A stretch of DNA of 15,477 bases from an uncultured Ruminococcus sp. (GCA_946183385.1 CAMHBN010000014.1:1-15477), one strand, 5' to 3'; positions 5,870 to 13,214 are shown, numbered from the stretch's first letter. Notes: generated by a model not told the origin, from the letters alone. A program made the numbers and translations.

Positions 5870-7183
5870 TTACTTCTCCGAGCAGAACTCTACCTTCTCG
5901 CCGTTGAGTATCATATTTGTGGTACGAACAGCGCACATCTTGCCGCACATCGAGCAGGTGTGGCGCTCGGAAACAGGCGTGCTCTCGTAGTAAGCGCGAG
6001 CCTTGTCGGGGTCGATACAAATTTTGAACATCTCCTCCCAGTCGAGCTCGTGACGAGCCTTCGCCATGCGGTTGTCGATGTCGCGTGCATTGGGCAGACC
6101 CTTCGCGATGTCGGCAGCGTGAGCAGCTATCTTGCTCGCCATAATGCCCTCCTTTACGTCGTCGGCGTCGGGCAGACGGAGGTGCTCGGCGGGAGTAACG
6201 TAGCAGAGGAAGTCCGCACCGTTAGCCGCGGCGATAGCACCGCCGATAGCGGAGGTGATGTGGTCGTAGCCGGGAGCGATATCTGTAACGAGCGGCCCGA
6301 GCACGTAGAACGGTGCATTGTGGCAGATACGCTTCTGGAGCTTCATATTCGCGGCGATCTCATTCATAGCCATGTGTCCGGGACCCTCGACCATTACCTG
6401 CACGTCCTTAGCCCACGCTCTCTCGGTGAGGGCACCGAGCTCGATGAGCTCCGCTATCTGACCCGCGTCTGTGGAGTCGTCGATACAGCCGGGACGGAGC
6501 GCGTCTCCGAGGCTGATAGTAACGTCATACTCTCTGAGAATATCGAGCACCTTGTCATAATACTCAAAGAAGGGGTTTTCGTTGCCCGTCATCATCATCC
6601 ACGCAAAGAGGAGCGAGCCTCCGCGGGAAACGATATTCATTTTTCTCTTGTCGCGCATGAACGCCTCGACAGCACGGCGGTTGATACCCGCGTGAATGGT
6701 CATGAAGTCCACGCCTTCCTCAGCGTGAGCGCGAACGACCTTGAGGAAGTCCTGCGCTGTAATTTCGAGGAGGTCCTTTTCAAGATAGCCGATAGCATCA
6801 TACATCGGCACAGTGCCTATCATAGCGGGCGACTTCTCGACGAGAGCCTTACGGAAGGTGTTGGTCTTGCCGTAGTTGCTGAGGTCCATGATAGCCTCCG
6901 CGCCGAACTTTATCGCCATATCGACCTTGTCCATCTCCATGTCGTAGTCGTTCTTATCGCCCGAAATACCGAGGTTTACGTTTATCTTCGTCCTCATGTC
7001 CTTACCGATACCCTCGGGAGAAATGGACTTGTGGTTGATGTTGCAGGGTATGGCTACCTCGCCCGTCGCAACGAGCCCGCGGAGCTTTTCCGCGTCGATA
7101 TGCTCCTTCTCTGCGACTATCTTCATCTCGGGAGTGATGATACCCTTCTTGGCGGCTTCCATCTGTGTGCTGTATTCTCTCAT
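5870..7183 (-). CDS. thiC: Phosphomethylpyrimidine synthase ThiC (short form)
   Basis: A 437-residue radical SAM enzyme that converts aminoimidazole ribotide to hydroxymethylpyrimidine phosphate, the pyrimidine half of thiamine. Conserved segments are easy to see: [11 protein letters not shown] (residues 41-51), [10 protein letters not shown] (67-76), [13 protein letters not shown] (160-172), [12 protein letters not shown] (186-197), [14 protein letters not shown] (223-236) and VMVEGPGHM (263-271). The C-terminal iron-sulphur motif is C410-x2-C413-x3-C417; family descriptions usually give C-x2-C-x4-C, and I cannot tell whether x3 is normal in this clade. The length is that of the short clostridial form. 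AAAGGA lies about ten bases before the ATG. It is last in the thi locus, 602 bases from the thiE-thiD gene. I see no TPP riboswitch directly upstream, so its control may depend on read-through or on its own promoter. Confidence 0.97.
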   Translation of the reverse strand: MREYSTQMEAAKKGIITPEMKIVAEKEHIDAEKLRGLVATGEVAIPCNINHKSISPEGIGKDMRTKINVNLGISGDKNDYDMEMDKVDMAIKFGAEAIMDLSNYGKTNTFRKALVEKSPAMIGTVPMYDAIGYLEKDLLEITAQDFLKVVRAHAEEGVDFMTIHAGINRRAVEAFMRDKRKMNIVSRGGSLLFAWMMMTGNENPFFEYYDKVLDILREYDVTISLGDALRPGCIDDSTDAGQIAELIELGALTERAWAKDVQVMVEGPGHMAMNEIAANMKLQKRICHNAPFYVLGPLVTDIAPGYDHITSAIGGAIAAANGADFLCYVTPAEHLRLPDADDVKEGIMASKIAAHAADIAKGLPNARDIDNRMAKARHELDWEEMFKICIDPDKARAYYESTPVSERHTCSMCGKMCAVRTTNMILNGEKVEFCSEK

Positions 7184-7311
7184 TGGTTTTATTCCTTTCA
7201 GATTTGATTTTTATGTCAAAGCAGACAAGCGAGAAGCTGTCTGTGCTTAATGATTTGTGCAATCGCACAAAGTTGAAAATAATTTTTCCGATAATCAACG
7301 GATTTCCGTTG
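7184..7311 (-). other. thiC leader region with three hairpins
   Basis: Three inverted repeats lie upstream of thiC. CAGACA/TGTCTG (7222-7227 and 7238-7243) has an inner AGC/GCT. TTTGTGC/GCACAAA (7254-7260 and 7265-7271) has loop AATC on the plus strand. CAACGGA/TCCGTTG (7296-7302 and 7305-7311) is the third. None is followed by a T run on the minus strand. No convincing -35/-10 pair and no TPP aptamer signature (CTGAGA, GGATAATGCCA) is visible. The role is unknown. Confidence 0.45.
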
Positions 7312-7360
7312 CAAAAACGCCTTTTCCGCCCCCCTTATAGAAAGGGTTGCAGAAATATCT

Positions 7361-7384
7361 GTAGGGGCGGATATCATCCGCCCG
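7361..7384 (+). repeat. Module D, copy 1
   Basis: GTAGGGGCGGATATCATCCGCCCG: arms GGGCGGAT and ATCCGCCC around ATC, preceded by the shared opening TGTAGGG. It lies in the gap between the thiE-thiD fusion and thiC. Confidence 0.65.
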
Positions 7385-7438
7385 TGCCTCACAGAACGAC
7401 TTGCGGTAACGTAATGTAGAGGACGCCGCAGCTAACAT

Positions 7439-7494
7439 CTGCCCGTCCCCTCTGTCTGCTTCGCAGACATCTCCCCACACTGTGGTGAGTCACC
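7439..7494 (-). repeat. Module C, copy in the thiE-thiD/thiC gap
   Basis: On the minus strand it has the first hairpin CTCACCACAGTGTGGGGAG (one mismatch), then TGTCTGCGAAGCAGACA, then GAGGGGACGGGC. The second hairpin carries T/A where the copy at 13272-13326 has A/T, so pairing is kept. Confidence 0.75.
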
Positions 7495-7526
7495 CGACGT
7501 CCCATTCAGAAACGTCAGTCATTATG

Positions 7527-7557
7527 TTCGCAAACAATTCACTGGATTGTTTGCGAA
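7527..7557. repeat. Perfect 12-bp stem hairpin
   Basis: TTCGCAAACAAT and ATTGTTTGCGAA flank the loop TCACTGG. No T run follows on either strand, so it is not a standard terminator. Its sequence is unrelated to modules A-D. Confidence 0.6.
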
Positions 7558-7586
7558 GGGCAGTATATATTGAATGCGAGTTTTTC

Positions 7587-7693
7587 GCCGTCCATAGTAC
7601 GGCGACTAAGGGCTTTGCCCTTAGAACCCACAAGGGTGCCGCCCTTGACCCGCGGGGCTCTGCCCTCGACCCGCAAGCCTTTGAAAAGGCTTG
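7587..7693. repeat. Array of short hairpins (B-type)
   Basis: Successive palindromes: CGCCGT/ACGGCG (7587-7605), CTAAGGGC-TTT-GCCCTTAG (7606-7624), CAAGGG-TGCCG-CCCTTG (7631-7647), GGGGC-TCT-GCCCT (about 7654-7666) and CAAGCCTTT-GA-AAAGGCTTG (7674-7693). Several share the AAGGGC..GCCCTT plan of the B modules at 5853-5869 and 13221-13235, with linkers like GACCCGC between them. Open frames here merely translate the repeats. Confidence 0.65.
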
Positions 7694-7757
7694 AGCGAAA
7701 CTTTCGGTCTCGCGCCATAGTATATTTGAGGCGAAAGCAAACGCCGCGATTCCTACT

Positions 7758-7784
7758 TGTAGGGAACGCCGCCCTCGGCGTCCC
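7758..7784 (+). repeat. Module D, copy 2, abutting the thiE-thiD stop
   Basis: TTGTAGGGAACGCCG-CCCT-CGGCGTCCC: arms pair with one bulged base. The last base of the palindrome is one base from the stop codon of the thiE-thiD fusion (7786-7788). Confidence 0.65.
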
Positions 7785-7785
7785 A

Positions 7786-9243
7786 TTAGCCTTGCAACAA
7801 AAACGCATGGTCCAGCGGACCGCTCCCCTTTCCGAGGTCGAGCATAGCCGCGAGAGCGCCCGAGATGTACTCCTTCGCCTGCGCTATCGCCTCTTCGAGC
7901 GGCAGCCCCTTGGCAAGTCCCGCCGCGATAGCGCTCGACAGCGTGCAGCCCGTACCGTGGGTGTTCGGGTTGTCGATACGCCGCCCCTCGAACCAGTACG
8001 ACGTGCCGTCGGGACAGCAGAGGAAGTCGTTAGCGTCATTCGTCGCGTGACCGCCCTTGCAGAGCGTCGCACAGCCGAATTTGTCGGTAATTGCCATAGC
8101 AGCGGCTTCCATATCGTCCGCGGAGGCTATCTTCATACCCGATATCAGCTCCGCCTCGGGGATATTCGGCGTGATGACCTCCGCGAGCGGAAACAGCAGC
8201 CGTTTTACGGCATCATACGCCGTGTCCGAGCTCAGCGCCGAGCCGCTCGTCGCGACCGCAACGGGGTCAACCACGATATTTTCGGCTTTCCAGTAGACGA
8301 GCCTGTCCGCGATGACCTCAGCAATCTCCGCCGACGATACCATACCGATCTTGACCGCATCGGGACGTATATCGCTGAAAACCGCGTCAATTTGCGCCGC
8401 AAGAAAATCGGGCGGCGTGTCGAGCACACCCGTCACGCCCGTGGTATTCTGCGCCGTCAGAGCCGTTATCGCGCTCATCGCAAAGACGCCGTTCATGGTC
8501 ATGGTCTTGAGGTCCGCCTGAATGCCCGCTCCGCCCGAGGAGTCGCTGCCCGCGATAGTGAGCGCCGTATGCTTCTGCTCGCGCTCGTAGTCGGAGAGGC
8601 GGAAAAAGCGCGGGTCATCATCTGCCTTTTTTCGGAGCAGCTCAGCCGCCGATCTTACGTCGTCTGCCGCGAATACCGCAGACACAACGGCTATCCCGCG
8701 CTGTCCGCAGCCGCTTATCTCGCAGACATTTTCCGCCGTAATACCGCCTATCGCGCATATCGGGAGCTTCACGCTCGCGGCAATCTCGCGGAGCTGCTCG
8801 GGAGTAATGCGAATGGCGTTTTTCTTGGTCGGCGACGGGAAAACAGCTCCCACACCGAGGTAATCCGCGCCCATTTTCTGAGCGGCACGCGCCTGCTCAA
8901 CGGTCTTGGCGGTCGCGCCGATGATGAAGTCCTCTCCCGCGATACGCCGAATCTCGGCTACAGGCGCATCCTCAATGCCGACGTGGACGCCGTCTGCACC
9001 CGCGAGCATTGCCGCGCGGTAGTCGTCGTTGACTATCAGCGGAACGCCGTATCTGTGACAAATCGGCACGAGTACACGCGCCTTTTCGGCGAGCTCGTCC
9101 GTGTCGAGCTCCTTATCGCGGAGCTGCACGCAGGTCACGCCGCCCTGTAAGGCAAACTCCACCTGCTCCGCGAGGTCGCGCCCGCGAAGGCAGGCATTGT
9201 CTGTGATCGCATAAAGGGTGAGCATTTCGGGTGAAAAGATCAT
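7786..9243 (-). CDS. thiE-thiD: ThiE-ThiD fusion: thiamine-phosphate synthase / HMP(-P) kinase
   Basis: A 485-residue fusion. Residues 1 to about 205 are ThiE, which joins the pyrimidine pyrophosphate to thiazole phosphate. Motifs are VQLRDKEL (39-46), VNDDYRAA (71-78), GADGVHVG (82-89), YLGVGAVFPSPTKKN (128-142) and AIGGI (164-168). After a charged linker (206-225), residues 226-485 are ThiD, which phosphorylates hydroxymethylpyrimidine and its phosphate. Motifs are LTIAGSDSSGGAGIQADLK (228-246), AVKIGM (296-301), VVDPVAVATSG (324-334), KGGH (396-399) and NPNTHGTGCTLSSAIAAG (425-442, conserved Cys433). The ATG overlaps the tenI stop as ATGA, so translation is coupled; GGAG lies about eleven bases upstream. 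Fusing the two activities puts the kinase that makes the pyrimidine pyrophosphate beside the synthase that uses it. Confidence 0.96.
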   Translation of the reverse strand: MIFSPEMLTLYAITDNACLRGRDLAEQVEFALQGGVTCVQLRDKELDTDELAEKARVLVPICHRYGVPLIVNDDYRAAMLAGADGVHVGIEDAPVAEIRRIAGEDFIIGATAKTVEQARAAQKMGADYLGVGAVFPSPTKKNAIRITPEQLREIAASVKLPICAIGGITAENVCEISGCGQRGIAVVSAVFAADDVRSAAELLRKKADDDPRFFRLSDYEREQKHTALTIAGSDSSGGAGIQADLKTMTMNGVFAMSAITALTAQNTTGVTGVLDTPPDFLAAQIDAVFSDIRPDAVKIGMVSSAEIAEVIADRLVYWKAENIVVDPVAVATSGSALSSDTAYDAVKRLLFPLAEVITPNIPEAELISGMKIASADDMEAAAMAITDKFGCATLCKGGHATNDANDFLCCPDGTSYWFEGRRIDNPNTHGTGCTLSSAIAAGLAKGLPLEEAIAQAKEYISGALAAMLDLGKGSGPLDHAFLLQG

Positions 9244-9845
9244 CTGCTCTCACTCTCCTCTCTGAATCTGTCAAGGTACATACTCGGTTCGGGACAGGTC
9301 ATCAGCCCGCTCATAACGCAGGCTCCCGCCGCTCCCGCTTTTATCACCGAGGCGTAGTTTTCGGCGTTTATGCCGCCGATAGCGTACACGGGTATGCTCA
9401 CGGCGGAGCAGACCTCCCGCAGGAAGTCAAGTCCGCGCGGAGGAAGTCCCCGCTTGCAGTCGGTGGCGAAAACGTGTCCCGCGGTGATGTACGCCGCGCC
9501 CTGCTTCTGTGCTTCAAGTGCGTCCGCTACCGAGTGGCAGGAAGCTCCGATAATGCGGAAGCAAGCCTTTTTCCCGGCGGGCAGCTCCGCCAGTATGTGC
9601 AGGGGAAGGTGAATCGCCTCCGCACCGAGCTCCGCGGCGATGTCCGTGAAGCTGTGCAATACGCACGGAACACCGTGCTCCGCGCATATCCGCATTGCCT
9701 TTTCCGCGAGGGAGCGGTACTCCTGCGGGGACAGATCCTTCTCGCGGAGTATCACCGCTTTTGGCTTCGCTTCGGCTATTTTTCGCAGCTGCGTGGGAAA
9801 GTCCCCGCACAGCCGCCTGTTCGTCACACAAATTATGCTATACAT
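9240..9845 (-). CDS. tenI: TenI-type thiazole tautomerase (ThiE-like fold)
   Basis: A 201-residue protein of the ThiE/TenI fold. ThiE-like features include LREKDLS (33-39) and YAIGGI (154-159). The diagnostic segment is AGHVFATDCKRGLPPRG (122-138): TenI tautomerases have GHVFxTDCKxG where true ThiE has GxGxVFxTxTK. His124 corresponds to the His that I recall as catalytic in Bacillus subtilis TenI (His122). The product aromatises the thiazole tautomer released by ThiG, feeding ThiE. The separate, complete ThiE domain next door supports this split of roles. The ATG lies inside the end of thiH (8-base overlap) with no clear Shine-Dalgarno, so it is probably translated by coupling. Confidence 0.9.
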   Translation of the reverse strand: MYSIICVTNRRLCGDFPTQLRKIAEAKPKAVILREKDLSPQEYRSLAEKAMRICAEHGVPCVLHSFTDIAAELGAEAIHLPLHILAELPAGKKACFRIIGASCHSVADALEAQKQGAAYITAGHVFATDCKRGLPPRGLDFLREVCSAVSIPVYAIGGINAENYASVIKAGAAGACVMSGLMTCPEPSMYLDRFREESESR

Positions 9846-11088
9846 AGAGGTAATCGTTCAGCACGGGCTGCAAGCCCTCGCCCGACATATCATCGTACAT
9901 CTTTTTGAGGCTTCTGCCGTCGCTTATCTCGAACTGCTCGTCGCCTGCCTCGTCATTTTCCTTGCCCGTGTACTTGCTCTCGTGGTCGCCGATACCCGTG
10001 GAAACTCCCGCCGAGATCTTCGTCGCGGCTATCTTGACTATGCCGTTGCGGAAGCTCTCGCTCTCACGCGACGACACCGTGATACCGCAGAACGGCAGGA
10101 ATATCCTGTACGCGCAGAGCACCTGACAGAGCTGCTTTTCATGCACATCGAGCGGGTTTATCTTCTCGTTGTTGACTATCGGGCGCAGTCTCGGGCAGGA
10201 GAGCGATATCTCCGCGTGCGGGTACTTGCGCTGCAAATAGTAGACGTGGAGCGCACTCGCGAGCGCGTCCCTGCGGAAATCGGAGAGTCCCAGCAGTGCC
10301 GAACACGCTATACCGCGCATACCCGCCATAAGCGCTCTCTCCTGAGCCTCGAAGCGGTACGGGAACACGCGCTTGTGTCCCATGAGGTGGAGCTGCTCGT
10401 AGCGGTCGCTGTCGTAGGTCTCCTGAAATACCGTGACGTAATCGACGCCGCACTCGTGGAGGTAGCGGTATTCGTCCGTATTCACGGGGTAAATCTCGAT
10501 ACCGACAAGGCGGAAATACTTCCGCGCGAGCTTGCACGCCTCGCCGATGTACTCGACAGGGCTCTGAGCGCGGCTCTCGCCCGTGAGAATGAGTATCTCC
10601 TCCATGCCGCTCTCGGAGATGACCTTCATCTCGTGCTCTATCTGCTCCATAGAAAGCTTCATGCGGCGTATGTCGTTGTAGCAGTTGAAGCCGCAGTACA
10701 CGCAGTAGTTCTCGCAGTAATTGGCGATATACAGCGGCGTGAACAGGTAGACCGTGTTGCCGAAGTGCTTCTGCGTTTCGAGGCGTGCGCGCTCTGCCAT
10801 CTGCTCAAGGAAGGGCTCTGCCGCAGGCGACAGAAGAGCCTTGAAGTCCTCGACCGAGCACGTATCATGCCTCAGTGCACGGAGCACATCCGCGGGCGTA
10901 TAGCGGCTGTAGTCGTAGCCCTTCATCTCGGAGATGACGCGCTCGCGTATGTCGGAGCTTATCTGCTCCATGCCCTCCATGTAAGCCATGTGGTCGGTGC
11001 GCGAGGACGGGTCGTTCTCGAGACGGTGCTTCTTTTCAAGTGCGGCTTCGGACAGCTTGTCCGAATCCACAAAGTAGTTGTTGTCCAT
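9838..11088 (-). CDS. thiH: 2-iminoacetate synthase ThiH
   Basis: A 416-residue radical SAM tyrosine lyase that cleaves tyrosine to give dehydroglycine (2-iminoacetate), the glycine-derived part of the thiazole. The radical SAM cluster motif is C125-ENY-C129-VY-C132 followed by GF. Other family segments are YLFTPLYIANYCENYC (114-129), LILTGESRAQSP (165-176), GIEIYPVNTDEY (195-206) and VTVFQETYD (218-226), then FRRDAL (269-274), SCPRLRP (297-303) and the C-terminal SSRES (342-346). The length is normal for ThiH. Using ThiH rather than the oxygen-dependent glycine oxidase ThiO fits an anaerobe. AAGG lies seven bases before the ATG. It overlaps tenI downstream. The 324 bases upstream, between it and thiG, are filled with palindromic repeats, so it may not be strictly co-transcribed with thiSFG. 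Confidence 0.97.
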   Translation of the reverse strand: MDNNYFVDSDKLSEAALEKKHRLENDPSSRTDHMAYMEGMEQISSDIRERVISEMKGYDYSRYTPADVLRALRHDTCSVEDFKALLSPAAEPFLEQMAERARLETQKHFGNTVYLFTPLYIANYCENYCVYCGFNCYNDIRRMKLSMEQIEHEMKVISESGMEEILILTGESRAQSPVEYIGEACKLARKYFRLVGIEIYPVNTDEYRYLHECGVDYVTVFQETYDSDRYEQLHLMGHKRVFPYRFEAQERALMAGMRGIACSALLGLSDFRRDALASALHVYYLQRKYPHAEISLSCPRLRPIVNNEKINPLDVHEKQLCQVLCAYRIFLPFCGITVSSRESESFRNGIVKIAATKISAGVSTGIGDHESKYTGKENDEAGDEQFEISDGRSLKKMYDDMSGEGLQPVLNDYLYV

Positions 11089-11121
11089 TTTCTAACCTTC
11101 TTAGATGTGAATTGTATCTTT

Positions 11122-11146
11122 TGTGGGGGCGACCATTGGTCGTCCG
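11122..11146 (+). repeat. Module D, copy 3
   Basis: TGTGGGGGCGACCA-T-TGGTCGTCCGC: eight pairs including one G-T. It lies 33 bases upstream of thiH. Confidence 0.65.
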
Positions 11147-11179
11147 CGAATTTCAAATCGGCTGATGTTTACGTAATTG

Positions 11180-11203
11180 CGGACGCGCAATGCGCGTCCC
11201 TGC
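11180..11203 (-). repeat. Module D, copy 4
   Basis: Perfect 9-base arms GGACGCGCA and TGCGCGTCC around one base (11181-11199). On the minus strand it is preceded by CTGCAGG, a variant of the TGTAGGG opening. Confidence 0.65.
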
Positions 11204-11236
11204 AGAATGCAGCCGTTGATTTGTCGGTATATTGGC

Positions 11237-11265
11237 GGGACGTCGAGGACGCCGTCCCCTACAAA
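11237..11265 (-). repeat. Module D, copy 5
   Basis: On the minus strand TTTGTAGGGGACGGCG-TCCT-CGACGTCCC: arms GGGACGGCG and CGACGTCCC pair with one mismatch. It lies a few bases from module A at 11269. Confidence 0.65.
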
Positions 11266-11268
11266 TTG

Positions 11269-11412
11269 CTACCCGCCGAAAGCAGACTGCGCCGTTTGTA
11301 CAAACTGAGCGAGCTTGCGAGCGGCAACGTAGTTAGGGGTTCGGGGTGACTCCCCACAGTGTGGGGAGATGTCGCGAAGCGACAGAGGGGACGGGCTGTT
11401 CAGCAGCCCTTG
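11269..11412 (+). repeat. Modules A and C in direct order, abutting the thiG stop
   Basis: Module A (11269-11334) reads CTACCCGCCGAAAGCAGACT onward and ends GCGAGCGGCAACGTAGTT. Module C (11347-11412) follows with three hairpins: CTCCCCACAGTGTGGGGAG (11350-11368), TGTCGCGAAGCGACA (11370-11384) and GGGCTG-TTCAG-CAGCCC (11393-11409). The block ends directly at the thiG stop codon (11413-11415). Unlike elements 1 and 4, A and C are in the same orientation here. With D copies 3-5 it fills the whole 324-base thiG-thiH gap. Confidence 0.8.
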
Positions 11413-12183
11413 TCAGTCGTGCAGGAATCCCGTCAGCGTATCAGACGGCGAGGCTCCGCGGGTGAGCACGCGTCCGAGTCCAGCAAGATAAGCCTTTCTG
11501 CCCGCCTCTATCGCCTGCTTGAACGCCTCCGCCATTACGGGCAGGTCGCCCGCCGTAGCAAGCGCCGTATTCGACATTACTGCCGCCGCTCCCATTTCCA
11601 TTGCCTCGCAAGCCTGCGACGGACGTCCGATACCTGCGTCCACGATTATCGGCAGGTCTATCTCGTCTATCAGTATCTGTATGAAGTCGCGGGTGGCAAG
11701 TCCTTTGTTAGAGCCGATAGGCGACGCAAGCGGCATTACCGAAGCCGCGCCTGCATTCACGAGGTCGCGAGCGGCGTTGAGGTCGGGGTACATATAGGGC
11801 ATTACCACGAAGCCCTCCTTCGCGAGAATCTCCGTAGCCTTTATAGTCTCCTGATTGTCGGGGAGCAGATACTTCGTGTCGCGCATTATCTCGATTTTTA
11901 CGAAGTCGCCGCAGCCGAGCTCGCGTGCAAGACGTGCGATACGCACCGCCTCCTCCGCATTTCTCGCGCCAGAGGTGTTCGGGAGCAGTGTCACGCCCTT
12001 GGGGATATAGTCGAGTATATTCTCGCTCTCGGCAGTGTTCGCACGGCGCACCGCGAGGGTTATCATTTCCGCACCCGCGTAGTTGACCGCCGCCTCTATA
12101 AGGCTCAGCGAATACTTGCCCGAGCCGAGTATGAAGCGGGAGCTGAACTCCCGCCCGCCTATTATGAGCTTGTCGTCATTCAT
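11413..12183 (-). CDS. thiG: Thiazole synthase ThiG
   Basis: A 256-residue TIM-barrel enzyme that builds the thiazole phosphate from deoxyxylulose phosphate, ThiS-thiocarboxylate and dehydroglycine. The Schiff-base lysine is Lys96 in [11 protein letters not shown] (90-100). Other conserved segments are RFILGSGKY (16-24), ITLAVRR (41-47), [15 protein letters not shown] (66-80), [13 protein letters not shown] (near 149-161), [22 protein letters not shown] (178-199) and [11 protein letters not shown] (near 205-215). The length is typical. AAGGAG lies eight bases before the ATG and overlaps the end of thiF, whose stop is 12 bases away. It belongs to the riboswitch-led thiS-thiF-thiG unit. Confidence 0.98.
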   Translation of the reverse strand: MNDDKLIIGGREFSSRFILGSGKYSLSLIEAAVNYAGAEMITLAVRRANTAESENILDYIPKGVTLLPNTSGARNAEEAVRIARLARELGCGDFVKIEIMRDTKYLLPDNQETIKATEILAKEGFVVMPYMYPDLNAARDLVNAGAASVMPLASPIGSNKGLATRDFIQILIDEIDLPIIVDAGIGRPSQACEAMEMGAAAVMSNTALATAGDLPVMAEAFKQAIEAGRKAYLAGLGRVLTRGASPSDTLTGFLHD

Positions 12184-12195
12184 TGTAAAAACTCC

Positions 12196-12834
12196 TTAAA
12201 CGTCGTATTCTTTTGCGATTATTCGTATCGCCATAAGTGCCTCGTGTGCCGCGCAGACCGCAACTCGCGCCGAGATAAGCCCGAGCCCGTCGGCGACGTC
12301 GCTCTCGCCGTCTCCGCAGAGGTAGAAGCGCTTTGTCACACGCCGCGTGACTATGCTGTTCGCGGACGATATCCCCGCCATGCCCGAGCCCGATATCAGG
12401 TACTTTTCGGGCATTTTTTCCAGCACCGTATTCACCAGCATCGCCTTCTGGTCGGCTTTGTCGAACGCCTCGCAGATTATGTCCTCGCCGCGTAGCAGCT
12501 CCGGGATATTCTCCTCCGTGAGCTTGACGCAGTCGCGGCGTATCTCGCAGTACGGCGCTATCCGTGACAGCGTCTCGTACATTGCCTCCGACTTGTACTC
12601 CCCCAGTTGCTCGGGGAAATACTGCTGGCGGTTCAGATTTGAGATGTCCACGCGGTCGAAGTCGATGATGTGAAGCCTGCCGACTCCCGCGCGTGCAAGG
12701 TGGATCGCGATATTCGAGCCGAGCCCGCCCAGTCCGCACACGGCAACGCTTGCCGCCGCGAGCCTGCGCTGGAGCTCCGCTCCGTGGCGCTCCTCAAGTG
12801 CGCGGTACATCTCCTCCCTTGTGGGTATCGCCAT
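12196..12834 (-). CDS. thiF: ThiS adenylyltransferase ThiF (short form)
   Basis: A 212-residue E1-like enzyme that adenylates the C-terminal glycine of ThiS. The nucleotide-binding loop is CGLGGLGSNIA (33-43), followed by the acidic strand and the family signature IIDFDRVDISNLNRQQYF (56-73). CEAFDKADQKAMLVN (121-135) and SGSGMAG (148-154) are also typical. Near the C-terminus only one Cys (LCGDG, 172-176) appears where E. coli ThiF has a zinc CxxC pair; short clostridial ThiF proteins often look like this. The ATG is chosen over one nine codons upstream inside thiS, because GGAGG lies eight bases before it and the thiS stop is just one base away. Confidence 0.95.
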   Translation of the reverse strand: MAIPTREEMYRALEERHGAELQRRLAAASVAVCGLGGLGSNIAIHLARAGVGRLHIIDFDRVDISNLNRQQYFPEQLGEYKSEAMYETLSRIAPYCEIRRDCVKLTEENIPELLRGEDIICEAFDKADQKAMLVNTVLEKMPEKYLISGSGMAGISSANSIVTRRVTKRFYLCGDGESDVADGLGLISARVAVCAAHEALMAIRIIAKEYDV

Positions 12835-12835
12835 A

Positions 12836-13030
12836 TCAGCCGCCTCCCACGAAGCGGACAACTTCGAGATGGTCGCCCTCGTACAGCACTGTCGTCGCGT
12901 ACTGAGCCTTCGGCACGATGGACTCGTTGAGCTCCACCGCCACCTTCTGCTCGCCGTAGCCGAGCTCCGCGAGAGCCTCAGACACGGTCTTTCCGTTGAG
13001 GTCGTACTCTTTTCCGTTAATTGTCAGCAT
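12836..13030 (-). CDS. thiS: Sulfur carrier protein ThiS
   Basis: A 64-residue ubiquitin-like carrier. It starts MLTINGKEYDL, has the core LNESIVPKAQYATTVLYEGD (about 37-58) and ends RFVGGG, supplying the C-terminal Gly-Gly that is adenylated by ThiF and turned into the thiocarboxylate used by ThiG. The ATG has GGGAGGA six bases upstream; an in-frame ATG 18 codons earlier lies inside the riboswitch terminator region and is rejected. It is the first gene of the operon, just after the terminator. Confidence 0.97.
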   Translation of the reverse strand: MLTINGKEYDLNGKTVSEALAELGYGEQKVAVELNESIVPKAQYATTVLYEGDHLEVVRFVGGG

Positions 13031-13046
13031 TTCTGTTCCTCCCAAC

Positions 13047-13073
13047 AAAAACGACGGCTCCTTGAAGCCGTCG
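13047..13073 (-). terminator. Riboswitch expression platform: intrinsic terminator before thiS
   Basis: CGACGGCT and AGCCGTCG form an 8-bp stem around TCAAGG, followed on the minus strand by TTTTTG. It lies between the TPP aptamer and the thiS Shine-Dalgarno. It would stop transcription when TPP is bound. Confidence 0.9.
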
Positions 13074-13084
13074 CAAATCAACAT

Positions 13085-13176
13085 TGTTCAGCTCCCTACG
13101 TTGGCATTATCCAAATCAGGTAACGGGTCGAAGGTAGCACCTTCCTCTCAGCCTGTCTCACAAGCTCCCCTGCGTT
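13085..13176 (-). promoter_or_regulatory. TPP riboswitch (THI element)
   Basis: On the minus strand the conserved parts appear in order. GGGGAGC is followed by P2 (AGCTTGT paired with ACAGGCT) and then CTGAGA. P3 is GAAGGT-GCT-ACCTTC. Then come ACCTGATTTGGATAATGCCA and ACGTAGGGA. These are the TPP-contacting segments of the THI box. By eye the closing P1 helix is the weakest part. It controls the thiS operon by transcription termination at the hairpin just downstream. Confidence 0.97.
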
Positions 13177-13180
13177 TTAT

Positions 13181-13209
13181 ATTATAACACGGTCTGCCGA
13201 AAATTGCAA
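13181..13209 (-). promoter_or_regulatory. Promoter of the riboswitch-led thi operon
   Basis: TATAAT (13181-13186) is a perfect -10 box and TTGCAA (13204-13209) a fair -35 box, spaced 17 bases. The dispersed repeat block ends only about six bases upstream of the -35 box. Confidence 0.8.
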
Positions 13210-13214
13210 GAGTT

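Noticed and set aside
5514..5990. Small open frames across the repeat blocks (also 5530-5907, 5626-5841, 7482-7694, 7490-7786, 13177-13416, 13295-13573)
   Set aside because: Their sequences simply translate the palindromic modules on either strand and lack ribosome sites. They are not supported as genes.
5867..7207. Long plus-strand open frame of 446 codons opposite thiC
   Set aside because: It mirrors thiC exactly, has no ribosome site and shows no recognisable domain. It is an antisense shadow caused by GC-rich codon use. Similar shadows opposite thiE-thiD (7570-9150), thiH (9640-11349) and thiG/thiF (11359-12495) were dropped for the same reason.
7587..7693. Hairpin array considered as a CRISPR array
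   Set aside because: The units are short palindromes of unequal spacing with no constant repeat and unique spacer pattern, and no cas gene is present.
9240..9845. Second ThiE (thiamine-phosphate synthase)
   Set aside because: The GHVFxTDCKxG segment is TenI-specific, and a complete ThiE domain is already present in the adjacent fusion.
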